Shown here piece after piece: positions 1 to 5,523 of a DNA stretch of 8,275 nucleotides. The position numbers and the translations under genes are program-made. The notes under the pieces were generated by a model, which did not search any database, was not told the DNA's origin, and saw nothing but the letters and a program-made list of their open reading frames with translations. This DNA is from Candidatus Fermentibacterota bacterium (lineage in GTDB: Bacteria > Fermentibacterota > Fermentibacteria > Fermentibacterales > Fermentibacteraceae): assembly GCA_022703195.1 (NCBI GenBank), contig JAKLEF010000082.1:1-8275 (forward strand), read 5' to 3'. How positions within the stretch are numbered: the first letter of the stretch is position 1; the number at the start of each line of letters is the position of its first letter.

Positions 1-259
1 CAAAAAACGGCTCTGTAAAATGTTGTTTGTCGTATTGTTACATTGATAGTCAATTTACAGGTTATCGCGTGAAGAAATGTGCTGTTCATGAACGGGGATC
101 ATCTCGGCATCTGGAGGATCGCATAAATCCGGGAGTGGTCGAGAACAACCCGGGATGCCCATCGGGCAGGCAGCTGGAATTCAGCTGCTTCCTGTCTGCA
201 TGAGAGAATGGACCGATTCATCCCAGTCCGTCTGTTAACGCAATAGTAGCCTGACCCCA
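1..259 (+). repeat. Repeat element copy E1 (left terminus lies just outside the window)
   Basis: This is the left-most copy of the element that recurs at 2203, 3684, 5259 and 6264. The core TTTACAGGTTATCGCGTGAAG begins near 53 and is followed by GTGCTGTTCATGAAC (79-93). The palindrome GTTAAC is at 234-239 and the right terminus AGTAGCCTGACCCCA at 245-259. In the other copies the core starts 67 bp after the left terminus, so that terminus should lie immediately before base 1. The interior also holds two hairpins (156-168 and 170-188). No ORF of its own is convincing. The stop codon of the QueG-like gene (278-280) lies 18 bp beyond the terminus. Strand is given by convention, left terminus first. 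Confidence 0.8.
156..188. other. Pair of adjacent hairpins inside E1
   Basis: TGCCC-ATC-GGGCA (156-168) is followed at once by GCAGCTG-GAATT-CAGCTGC (170-188). Both stems are perfect. They lie about 90-120 bp downstream of the stop of the minus-strand QueG-like gene, so they could fold at the end of its transcript. No U-tract follows on the minus strand, so a classical intrinsic terminator is not supported. Confidence 0.45.
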
Positions 260-278
260 TCAGATGACCCCATCAGAT
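253..278. repeat. 13-bp tandem duplication at the right end of E1
   Basis: GACCCCATCAGAT occurs twice in direct succession (253-265 and 266-278). The first unit begins inside the right terminus of E1 and the second ends on the first base of the stop triplet of the QueG-like gene. Comparable short duplications sit at the right ends of E3 and E5. Confidence 0.85.
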
Positions 279-1189
279 CATAGCAACGGGGTGAGGTTCC
301 TGGGCAGCATCTCCAGGGATCCGAGGAGGTCCCATTCCTCGAGCTTGTCCGCAAGAGGCTGCGGCAGGCCACTGCGGGGGGCGCCTCCGAGCAGTATCTC
401 GGTCTCCTCCTCCGAGAACACTGCTCCATCCACTACCCGTTCGTTCCCTTCATTCGCCGGACAGACCGACTGGCAGCGCATGCAGCCAACCAGGCAGTTG
501 TGCCAGGAAGCCTCCAGCCATTCCGGGAACGGAACTCCACCAGGCATTTCGTTCCAGAGGGTGATGCACCTCTCGGCCCTCACCAGGAATCGCCCCGGAT
601 CGATTGCGCCAGAGGGGCAGGCCTCGGTGCAGGCCCTGCAGGACGCACACGACTCCATCGCTGCCGGCTCGGCCCATACGTGGTTCGAGCATTCGAGATC
701 GGTGAAGAAGGCTGCCAGTCTGTGAAAACTGCCGAAGCCTTCGACATAGGCGACATTGTTCCTGCCATATCGGGCCAGACCGCAAGAGACGGCCAGGAGC
801 TTCACCGGCAGACGCGCCCTGCAGGCGCGGGCTCCAGCAGGCCCGAGAATGGCCGAGAGTGCCTCGCCGACTGCCCGGTCTCTGCGCTCGCAGTGAAGAT
901 AGGTAGGAGGGACGGTAACCATCGTCCGAACTCCTCTGCGATCGAACCAGAGGTGCACCGGATCGTCGGGGATGGCGACGATGACTACCGATTTCGCCGC
1001 CGGCAGGTCATCGGGCGGCGAGTAGACGAAACCGGACAGGTTCCCGCTGAAGAAGTCGCTGCCAATGATCCCATCGATCCGCCAGCGGTCGATGCTGTGC
1101 TGCAGGTCGGCCACTCGGGCGATGGGAACCATCCGGGCCCGGAACCCCAGCGCCTCGAGCCGGCTGGTCAGATCATCCTGCGTGGTCAT
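278..1189 (-). CDS. QueG-like double [4Fe-4S] cluster protein (epoxyqueuosine reductase-related)
   Basis: 303 aa, probably a cytoplasmic iron-sulfur oxidoreductase. A ferredoxin-type motif Cx2Cx2Cx3CP spans C181, C184, C187 and C191. A lone Cys is at 208, and a second motif Cx3Cx2Cx3CP spans C232, C236, C239 and C243. The stretch LAVSCGLARYGRNN (132-145) corresponds to the AGLG-x-GKN stretch of QueG, the cobalamin-dependent enzyme that reduces epoxyqueuosine to queuosine in tRNA. It is shorter than QueG (roughly 350-380 aa) and has no room for the C-terminal HEAT-like repeats. It therefore more likely belongs to the uncharacterised QueG-like group annotated as 4Fe-4S double cluster binding proteins. 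The ATG at 1189 follows a GGGGGAGGA ribosome site at 7 nt. The two-domain GNAT gene lies 65 bp upstream, possibly in the same transcript. The family call is firm; the substrate is unknown. Confidence 0.88.
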   Translation of the reverse strand: MTTQDDLTSRLEALGFRARMVPIARVADLQHSIDRWRIDGIIGSDFFSGNLSGFVYSPPDDLPAAKSVVIVAIPDDPVHLWFDRRGVRTMVTVPPTYLHCERRDRAVGEALSAILGPAGARACRARLPVKLLAVSCGLARYGRNNVAYVEGFGSFHRLAAFFTDLECSNHVWAEPAAMESCASCRACTEACPSGAIDPGRFLVRAERCITLWNEMPGGVPFPEWLEASWHNCLVGCMRCQSVCPANEGNERVVDGAVFSEEETEILLGGAPRSGLPQPLADKLEEWDLLGSLEMLPRNLTPLL

Positions 1190-1254
1190 CGCCGGTCCTC
1201 CCCCATGGATCTTGTCGCTGAGCCTGGTTGTGTCACTGGATCACGCAGCCGTTC

Positions 1255-2232
1255 TCACTGCAGCTTCCTGCAGTATTCGATGAAGCGGGCCTCGATCTCA
1301 AAACCCAGCCCGGCGTAGATCCCGAAGGCCTCAGGGCTGTCGCCGAAGGTCTCGAGCGCAATCGGAGCAGGCCTGCCCTTCCTGAGCCACCTCATCGCGG
1401 TCAGGGTGAGCTGCTTCTGGAGCCCGAGGCTGCGGTGGCGGGGCAGGACGCCGGGGGAGTCGATCACGAGATCGGGCTCCCGACCGGGTCCGGCCGGTCT
1501 CCGGAAGGCAGCGACGACCCCGGCGACATCCCCCTCCGGTCCGAAAACCATGAAGACTCCGTGGGGATCGTGGAGTTCCGGGCGGGTTTCGATCTCTCTT
1601 TGGAGGTATCCGGCATCCACGATACCGGGGGAGTTCTCGGTATGCCCCCACATGTCGCCGTAACTTCCGTTGAGCGCCTCGGCGAGCATGTGCAGATCGC
1701 CCACAGAGGCAAGGTCCCTCGCGGTGTATCCGGCAGGCCAGACTGGTTCGGGTGAGTCCACATCCGCGCCGGCCTTCATGATCCTGTTCTCTCCGGCCGG
1801 TGTGAAACCCCGTCCCGACAGAAACAAGCCACCCGCCTCGTTCGAGGCGTCTACCGCAGATGTGGCGTGGGCGGATCCTGCTTCGACAGACCGGATGATC
1901 ACGGCCTCCAGAAGCCTGCTCCCGATCCCGCGCCTCCGCAGATCGGGCCTGACTGCCGAATAGACGATGGATCGCTCCGGTGACTGCGCCCACGTGAAGG
2001 CGTATCCGGCCATGTTCTCCGGATCAGCCTCGATCCAGGCCGTCCACCTGTCACGCGCCGGGTCGTGACCCGGCCATGCCAGCGTCGACACTGCGGCCTG
2101 CTCGCTGACATCGTTGCCGGATCGATCTGCCTCTTCGATCTCGCGGCGCAGCCTGACGAACGCCGGCATGTCCGTCGCCCTGTCGAACGGCCTCACTACG
2201 AACAGGATCGCACTACCATCCCTGATGGCCAT
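1255..2232 (-). CDS. Two-domain GNAT acetyltransferase
   Basis: 325 aa in the longest form, with two GNAT folds in tandem. In the first (about 12-155) the acetyl-CoA pyrophosphate-binding motif is clear: VRPDLRRRGIGSRLLEAV around 94-111. The second (about 165-325) has the degenerate equivalent VLPRHRSLGLQKQL (262-275) and a typical GNAT ending with GDSPEAFGIYAGLGFE. This layout resembles mycothiol synthase and many uncharacterised tandem GNATs; usually only one half is catalytic. The acceptor cannot be read from the sequence. The start is uncertain. The ATG at 2232 has no good ribosome site, and the degenerate left terminus of element E2 (2203-2217) lies inside codons 6-10. The GNAT fold itself begins at VVRPFDR, where a GTG at 2196 (codon 13) could start the protein, also without a clear ribosome site. 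The stop lies 65 bp before the QueG-like gene. Confidence 0.88.
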   Translation of the reverse strand: MAIRDGSAILFVVRPFDRATDMPAFVRLRREIEEADRSGNDVSEQAAVSTLAWPGHDPARDRWTAWIEADPENMAGYAFTWAQSPERSIVYSAVRPDLRRRGIGSRLLEAVIIRSVEAGSAHATSAVDASNEAGGLFLSGRGFTPAGENRIMKAGADVDSPEPVWPAGYTARDLASVGDLHMLAEALNGSYGDMWGHTENSPGIVDAGYLQREIETRPELHDPHGVFMVFGPEGDVAGVVAAFRRPAGPGREPDLVIDSPGVLPRHRSLGLQKQLTLTAMRWLRKGRPAPIALETFGDSPEAFGIYAGLGFEIEARFIEYCRKLQ

Positions 2233-2330
2233 GCAATTTCATGCCCGCCATTCATATGCAACAGCAGTCATTCCCCGGGTTATCTCCCGAGGAAGACTGC
2301 TGTTCATGGATGCTCCATCCCTCGGCATCC
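2203..2330 (+). repeat. Decayed repeat element copy E2 (left arm and hairpin core)
   Basis: The core-like sequence at 2270-2315 keeps GGTTATC and CTGCTGTTCATGGATGCT. Exactly 67 bp before its core start lies CAGGATCGCACTACC (2203-2217), which matches 11 of 15 bases of the E5 left terminus. The core is a strong stem: GCAGTC-A-TTCCCCGGG, loop TTATCT, CCCGAGGAA-GACTGC (2264-2300). No GTTAAC or right terminus could be found before the cupin stop at 2468, so the right arm is lost or unrecognisable, and the end at 2330 is only where similarity fades. The rest of the gene-free stretch 2331-2467 shows nothing recognisable. Confidence 0.55.
2264..2300. other. Strong stem-loop, core of E2
   Basis: GCAGTC pairs with GACTGC, and TTCCCCGGG pairs with CCCGAGGAA with one C-A mismatch. 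A one-base bulge separates the two stems and the loop is TTATCT. It lies about 32 bp upstream of the GNAT ATG at 2232 and downstream of the cupin gene, so it could end the upstream transcript or shape the GNAT leader. No U-tract is visible. Confidence 0.65.
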
Positions 2331-2467
2331 GTGATAATCCCTTCGATCCGGATCGAGCGCCTGAAGGATCACTGGTGCCTGTCCTGACGGCATTCCACGA
2401 GCAGCCAGCCTTGTTCCCCTTCAATGCCGCTGATCGCCGGGCAGGCATCCTCCACCGGGCTGCCGGG

Positions 2468-2860
2468 TCACTCGGTCGTCACGCCGTCGAACTCCTCGCT
2501 GTCCGCCTCGGCCTCCTCGCGCGTGCGGTGGATCACGCCGTCGCGGTGGTTGGGCGGGGCGTAGAGCGTGTAGAGCTTCAGAGGCACGTTCCCTGTGTTG
2601 ACTATGTTGTGATTGGCCCCGGACGGGACCAGCACGGCATAACCGGCTCCTATCGGCGTTCTCACTCCGTCGAGGATCGCTTCTCCGCTCCCCTCCTCCA
2701 CACGGAAGAACTGGTCGAGATGATGAACCTCCATGCCGATCTCGCCGCCCGGCACGATCGACATGAGCACGAGCTGGCAATGCCCCGAGGTGTAGAGCAC
2801 TCGTCTGAAGTCGCTGTTGGCAACTGCCATTCTCTCGATGTCCTGCACGAATCCCTTCAT
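2468..2860 (-). CDS. Cupin-domain protein
   Basis: 130 aa, a single-domain cupin and probably a small cytoplasmic metal-binding beta-barrel. Cupin motif 1 is the GGEIGMEVHHLDQFFRVEEG region (about 38-57), with the usual metal-ligand His and Glu residues. Motif 2 follows as VPSGANHNIVNTGNVPLKLYTLYAPP (about 78-103), supplying the second His. The segment VLYTSGHCQLVLMSI near the N-terminus and the tail beginning NHRDGVIHRTREEA are typical of a widespread bacterial cupin group with no assigned reaction, often annotated as mannose-6-phosphate isomerase-like. The ATG at 2860 follows GAGGGAGGAATA, a good ribosome site. The next gene upstream is the six-helix membrane protein, 112 bp away across a leader that contains a hairpin. 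The family is certain and the function open. Confidence 0.92.
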   Translation of the reverse strand: MKGFVQDIERMAVANSDFRRVLYTSGHCQLVLMSIVPGGEIGMEVHHLDQFFRVEEGSGEAILDGVRTPIGAGYAVLVPSGANHNIVNTGNVPLKLYTLYAPPNHRDGVIHRTREEAEADSEEFDGVTTE

Positions 2861-2880
2861 TATTCCTCCCTCGATTCCTA

Positions 2881-2922
2881 TCCAGACAGTCCGGTCAGGA
2901 TCGCTTCAACCTCCGGTCTGGA
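2881..2922. other. Bulged hairpin between the membrane protein and cupin genes
   Basis: TCCAGA (2881-2886) pairs with TCTGGA (2917-2922). Inside it the self-complementary CCGG and then AGG/CCT continue the stem with small bulges, leaving a loop of about 10 nt. On the minus strand it lies downstream of the membrane protein stop (2973) and just upstream of the cupin ribosome site. It could be a weak terminator or a leader structure; no U-run is present. Confidence 0.4.
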
Positions 2923-2972
2923 CTACCCTCCCGCGCAACGGGTTCCAAATTCGCAGGCGCATCCCGGATACG

Positions 2973-3656
2973 TCAGGCAGCCGCGGTGTTCACTGCCGAT
3001 CCGTCGACTCTTGCTCTCTTGAACAGGAGAGCCAGACACCATGTAGAACCGGGGAACGTCACAGCCCACAGCGCAGCGATCCAGATCAGCCAGTGGACGT
3101 ACATCTGCAAGGCGATGAATGGGATCAGAAGACCGTTCGCGATGAGGAAAATCCTTGCGGCCCTTGCGAGTCCACTCCCTTTCAGCGTGAATGCCGCGAA
3201 AAGCGTGGAGAGGCTCATGAAGCTGTACCCCAGTATGTCCACGGCATACAGGAAAGAGTCGAAAGGCGTGAAGAGGAAAGCCTCCATGCCCGCCACCCTG
3301 CCTGCGGCGAGCCTTGGGCCGACCCATGTGAGCTGCACGTAGTAGTTGATGCTTATCAGGACGGTGTAGACAGTCGCAAAGGCAAGTGCGGCCTGGCTCC
3401 AGATCTTCCGGTCATGCAGGGTGGCCTGGTGGAGGCTGGCCATCATCACGAGGAATGATGAACCGAGCAGGAGCGAGGGCGTGAGAAGCACGAAGAGCCC
3501 GAAAGGAGTGCTGGGATTGTCAGCTCCACCTCCCGAGCCCATCAGCCCGAGCCATTCCGCGATCTGCGCCACGTCGTAGAAGATGCTGAAGAATGTGGCC
3601 AGTGCGGCTGACCAGATACCTGCATTCCGGGTCGAGGAAGGGATCGCCTGCAGCAT
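2973..3656 (-). CDS. Six-helix integral membrane protein of unknown function
   Basis: 227 aa. I do not recognise a named family with certainty. Hydrophobic segments lie at about 12-38, 53-73, 86-110, 133-157, 167-187 and 191-213, so six transmembrane helices are likely. The polar connections are short, and the N-terminal leader (SSTRNAGIWSAAL) resembles those of small uncharacterised bacterial membrane proteins. Polar residues within helices, such as YDVAQIAEW in the first and the INYYVQL segment in the third, could line a site, but no catalytic motif is visible. The chosen start is the ATG at 3656, because GAGGAGGT (3661-3668 on the complement) lies 4-5 nt upstream of it. The GTG at 3662 would overlap that ribosome site. 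The left terminus of element E3 begins 28 bp upstream of the start. Confidence 0.8.
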   Translation of the reverse strand: MLQAIPSSTRNAGIWSAALATFFSIFYDVAQIAEWLGLMGSGGGADNPSTPFGLFVLLTPSLLLGSSFLVMMASLHQATLHDRKIWSQAALAFATVYTVLISINYYVQLTWVGPRLAAGRVAGMEAFLFTPFDSFLYAVDILGYSFMSLSTLFAAFTLKGSGLARAARIFLIANGLLIPFIALQMYVHWLIWIAALWAVTFPGSTWCLALLFKRARVDGSAVNTAAA

Positions 3657-3657
3657 G

Positions 3658-3708
3658 CACACCTCCTCGGATGGGCTATCGTATGGGGTCAGACTACTGT
3701 CAAAACCG
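3658..3708 (-). promoter_or_regulatory. Possible promoter spanning the left end of E3
   Basis: Read on the minus strand, a perfect TTGACA is followed after 17 nt, which are mostly the E3 left terminus, by GATAGC (3 of 6 bases of a -10 box), and then the GAGGAGGT ribosome site of the membrane protein gene. The -35 box and spacing are good but the -10 is poor. If real, the element supplies the -35 and the gene supplies the -10. E4 and E5 do not show the same TTGACA, so this may be chance. Confidence 0.25.
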
Positions 3709-3960
3709 GCCTTGCATCAACATGGCTACCATTTCTTTACAACCAAGATCGTTTTACAGGTTGTTCCATGTAGAAAAGTGCTGTTCATGAATGCTCTGTA
3801 GATCGACATTCCGTGAGTCGACTGCAAACCAACTCTTGTCGTAACTACACCTGATGCCGATGCTCCACACGCTAATCGACCGGTTGAATCCCTCTCCATC
3901 GAGCCATCCCGGCTGGTTCCTCACACACCTGCCTGTTAACGCAAAAGTAGCCTGACACCA
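3684..3960 (+). repeat. Repeat element copy E3, complete (277 bp)
   Basis: The left terminus TGGGGTCAGACTACT is at 3684-3698 and the core GTTTTACAGG starts at 3751, 67 bp in. It continues through TGTAGAAAAGTGCTGTTCAT to about 3795. GTTAAC is at 3935-3940 and the right terminus AGTAGCCTGACACCA at 3946-3960, with one base changed from the other copies. It fills almost the whole 317-bp gap between the membrane protein start (3656) and the PPOX gene stop (3975). I see no gene, RNA gene or terminator in the variable middle (3796-3930). Confidence 0.88.
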
Positions 3961-3972
3961 ATGACCAATGAC
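3957..3972. repeat. Short tandem duplication at the right end of E3
   Basis: ACCAATG is repeated twice (3957-3963 and 3964-3970) and followed by AC, so the last bases of the terminus plus the flank are duplicated. It sits 2 bp before the stop triplet of the PPOX-type gene at 3975. Confidence 0.7.
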
Positions 3973-3974
3973 TA

Positions 3975-4373
3975 CTAGAAGGAAAACCTCTCGCAGCCGC
4001 CCTTCATGTCGTAGAAGACTGCCTCGGCGTTCTTCAGATAGAAGGTTCCGATCGTGTAGCCTGTCTTCTCGTTGTAGATCTCCCGCAGGCTTGGCATCGA
4101 TTCGAGCGAGTAATCGACGACCTCCTGCCTCTGGTCGATAACGGCGGTTGCGGTGATCCTCATCCACTCGCCCATGCCGCCCGTGGCACAGACCTCGATC
4201 TTGGGATTGTCCCTGACCTGACGGTAAACGTTCTTATGAGTACCGACGCCGAGGTAGAGCCTTCCTTCGAACTCCATGAAGAAGCCCAGGGGTCTGACCC
4301 TGGGTTGATCTCCATCCACGGTCGCGAGATAGAAGACACGGCTGCTCCTGAGAAACTCCAGCACACGCTTCAC
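3975..4373 (-). CDS. Pyridoxamine 5'-phosphate oxidase-like (FMN-binding split barrel) protein
   Basis: 132 aa, a small single-domain split-barrel flavoprotein of the PPOX superfamily, most likely a cytoplasmic FMN- or F420-type redox protein. The N-terminal helix MKRVLEFLRSSRVFYLAT leads into VDGDQPRVRPLGF, the usual strand-turn-strand with RVRP. Then come YLGVGTHKNVYRQVRDNPKIEVCAT and the C-terminal strand IGTFYLKNAEAVFYD. True pyridoxine-phosphate oxidases are longer (about 210 aa), so this is one of the uncharacterised short members. The frame is open to an ATG at 4406. The GTG at 4373 is preferred because TTGAGGAGGT lies 7 nt upstream and the family starts there. With this start the gene begins 25 bp after the stop of the DUF1648 gene, consistent with one transcript. 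The stop lies 14 bp from the right terminus of E3. Confidence 0.9.
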   Translation of the reverse strand: MKRVLEFLRSSRVFYLATVDGDQPRVRPLGFFMEFEGRLYLGVGTHKNVYRQVRDNPKIEVCATGGMGEWMRITATAVIDQRQEVVDYSLESMPSLREIYNEKTGYTIGTFYLKNAEAVFYDMKGGCERFSF

Positions 4374-4398
4374 TCGAACGACCTCCTCAAGATGTGGT

Positions 4399-4914
4399 TC
4401 ACCCATTCCCACCGGACTCTGGCGGCCGCGCTCTGCGGAACCGCGCCAGGAGGGCGGCACACCAGATAACAATGACGGCGGAGTATGCGCACATGCTTAA
4501 ACCAGGATGTGCGAGACGCGTGGCTACGCCCAGGTTTACCATGAACACCTGGTGGAAGATGTCCAGCATCAGCACGAGTGTGATACAGCCCAGCAGAATC
4601 ATGCTGCCCGAGAGCCATTCCAGCGTCTCTTCACGCCTCTCTTGCGCGAGCCAGTAGCTCCTGTTAGGCAGATTGATCATGGCATCGGGCAACCTGTGCA
4701 TTGCGAGGGGGACGGCCAGGAAAACCGCAGCCATCAGCGCGACAGAACCAAAATATGTGATGACGAGTTCCGATTTACCTCCCCAGCTGTCAGGAGCGCC
4801 TGAGATGCCGAAATGGGTGGCGGATCTTTCTGGCAGCAGCGGGAGGTAATGGAGGGCGTGGAAGACGCATGCGACGCAGAGCAGCACGAAGAGAAGGCTC
4901 ACAGGCTGTTTCAA
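4399..4914 (-). CDS. DUF1648-domain integral membrane protein
   Basis: 171 aa. The signature LPLLPERSATHFGISGAPDSWGGKSEL around residues 24-50 matches the DUF1648 pattern (LP...HF...G.PD.W..K), found in SdpI-like and other small membrane proteins. Hydrophobic helices are at about 5-23, 53-75, 100-122 and 140-158, so four membrane passes are likely, with a charged loop YWLAQERREETLEW after the second. The C-terminus is basic (ARFRRARPP). In SdpI-type proteins this domain accompanies immunity or signalling roles; nothing here shows which applies. The first codon is TTG, chosen because GGAG lies about 8-9 nt upstream and the hydrophobic first helix follows directly. A GTG four codons in is the alternative, without a ribosome site. 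It is followed by the PPOX-type gene and preceded at 109 bp by dodecin. Confidence 0.85.
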   Translation of the reverse strand: MKQPVSLLFVLLCVACVFHALHYLPLLPERSATHFGISGAPDSWGGKSELVITYFGSVALMAAVFLAVPLAMHRLPDAMINLPNRSYWLAQERREETLEWLSGSMILLGCITLVLMLDIFHQVFMVNLGVATRLAHPGLSMCAYSAVIVIWCAALLARFRRARPPESGGNG

Positions 4915-4988
4915 GTCGTCACTCCGATTTGAGGCTGCACATCAGCATCCCCTGCGGGTCATCGAGGGAATCAGCGCATCGATCCTCC

Positions 4989-5040
4989 CGCCGGCGATCC
5001 TCCATCGGTTGACCGGCGTCGTGCTAGTCGTTCAGCACGA
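4989..5040. other. Two inverted repeats around the dodecin stop codon
   Basis: TCGTGCT (5019-5025) and AGCACGA (5034-5040) form a perfect 7-bp stem with an 8-nt loop across the dodecin stop triplet (5024-5026). CGCCGG (4989-4994) can pair with CCGGCG (5013-5018) next to it. On the minus strand these lie at and just after the end of dodecin. They could attenuate read-through into the DUF1648 gene, but no U-tract follows. Confidence 0.4.
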
Positions 5041-5227
5041 AGACGATCTTGAGTGTCACCTTGTAGGCCGTGATCCTGCCTTCTTCGACCTCGACCTGCT
5101 GGCTCTTCACCCAGGCTCCGCTCACGTTCTCGAGAGTCTTGTTGGCCCTAGCGATACCCTGCGCGATCGCATCCTCGAAGCTCTTCCCCGACGAGGCGAT
5201 GACTTCCGTGACCTTTGCGATTGACAT
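5024..5227 (-). CDS. Dodecin family flavin-binding protein
   Basis: 67 aa, the normal dodecin length (65-71). Dodecins form hollow dodecamers that store or buffer riboflavin, FMN or related ligands in the cytoplasm. The fold is readable: strand MSIAKVTEVIASS, the single helix FEDAIAQGIARANKTL (17-32), then GAWVKSQQVEVEEGRITAYKVTLKIVFVL as two long strands. Trp39 is the aromatic residue expected to stack on the isoalloxazine ring. The position that is often Gln in the YQV or FQV motif is Lys56 here (AYKVTLK), which could alter ligand contact. The ATG at 5227 follows AAGGAGGGTGAG, close to an ideal ribosome site and consistent with high expression. The left terminus of E4 begins 32 bp upstream, so any promoter lies in or overlaps the element. 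Confidence 0.95.
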   Translation of the reverse strand: MSIAKVTEVIASSGKSFEDAIAQGIARANKTLENVSGAWVKSQQVEVEEGRITAYKVTLKIVFVLND

Positions 5228-5258
5228 CTCACCCTCCTTCCGAGCACCGAGAACATAA

Positions 5259-5512
5259 TGGGGTCAGACTACTCCCGAAACCAGCTTTGCATTTCATTCT
5301 CCAACTTATAGTTACAGCCATAGTCGTTTTACAGGTTATCCCCGGTAGAAAAGTGCTGTTCACGGATGCTGTCCGAATCGGCGTTATCAGAAGAGTATCG
5401 ATCGGGTGAAGGTCATTAACAGAAGCGGATACTCAACCTGCCGGACACCTGTGCTCGGTCTGATGAGGATTCCTGCACAGTCGTCTGTTAACGCAAAAGT
5501 AGCCTGACCCCA
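5259..5512 (+). repeat. Repeat element copy E4, complete (254 bp)
   Basis: The left terminus TGGGGTCAGACTACT is at 5259-5273 and the core GTTTTACAGGTTATCC starts at 5326, 67 bp in. It continues as GGTAGAAAAGTGCTGTTCAC. GTTAAC is at 5487-5492 and the right terminus AGTAGCCTGACCCCA at 5498-5512. This is the best-preserved copy: its termini are inverse repeats with one difference. It fills nearly all of the 296-bp gap between the dodecin start (5227) and the radical SAM gene stop (5524). I found no target-site duplication around it and no ORF in it. Confidence 0.9.
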
Positions 5513-5523
5513 ACAGGTGTTCG

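Noticed and set aside
500..1318. Plus-strand ORF of 272 codons opposite the QueG-like gene
   Set aside because: It is a GC-rich antisense shadow; the minus strand encodes two complete 4Fe-4S motifs.
2239..2448. Minus-strand 69-codon ORF upstream of the GNAT gene
   Set aside because: It is a translation of the decayed element core (it contains the hairpin) and resembles no protein; it is best read as non-coding.
2440..2480. Right terminus of E2 near the cupin stop
   Set aside because: I searched for GTTAAC and AGTAGCCTGACC; only a loose GGGCTGCCGGGTCA was found, which is not convincing.
2114..3022. Plus-strand ORF of 302 codons
   Set aside because: It runs antisense through the cupin gene and element E2. 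Its translation has no family features, whereas the opposite strand has clear cupin motifs and a ribosome site.
5259..5512. Target-site duplication flanking E4
   Set aside because: The bases on either side (GAACATAA and ACAGGTGT) do not match, and E3 shows none either.
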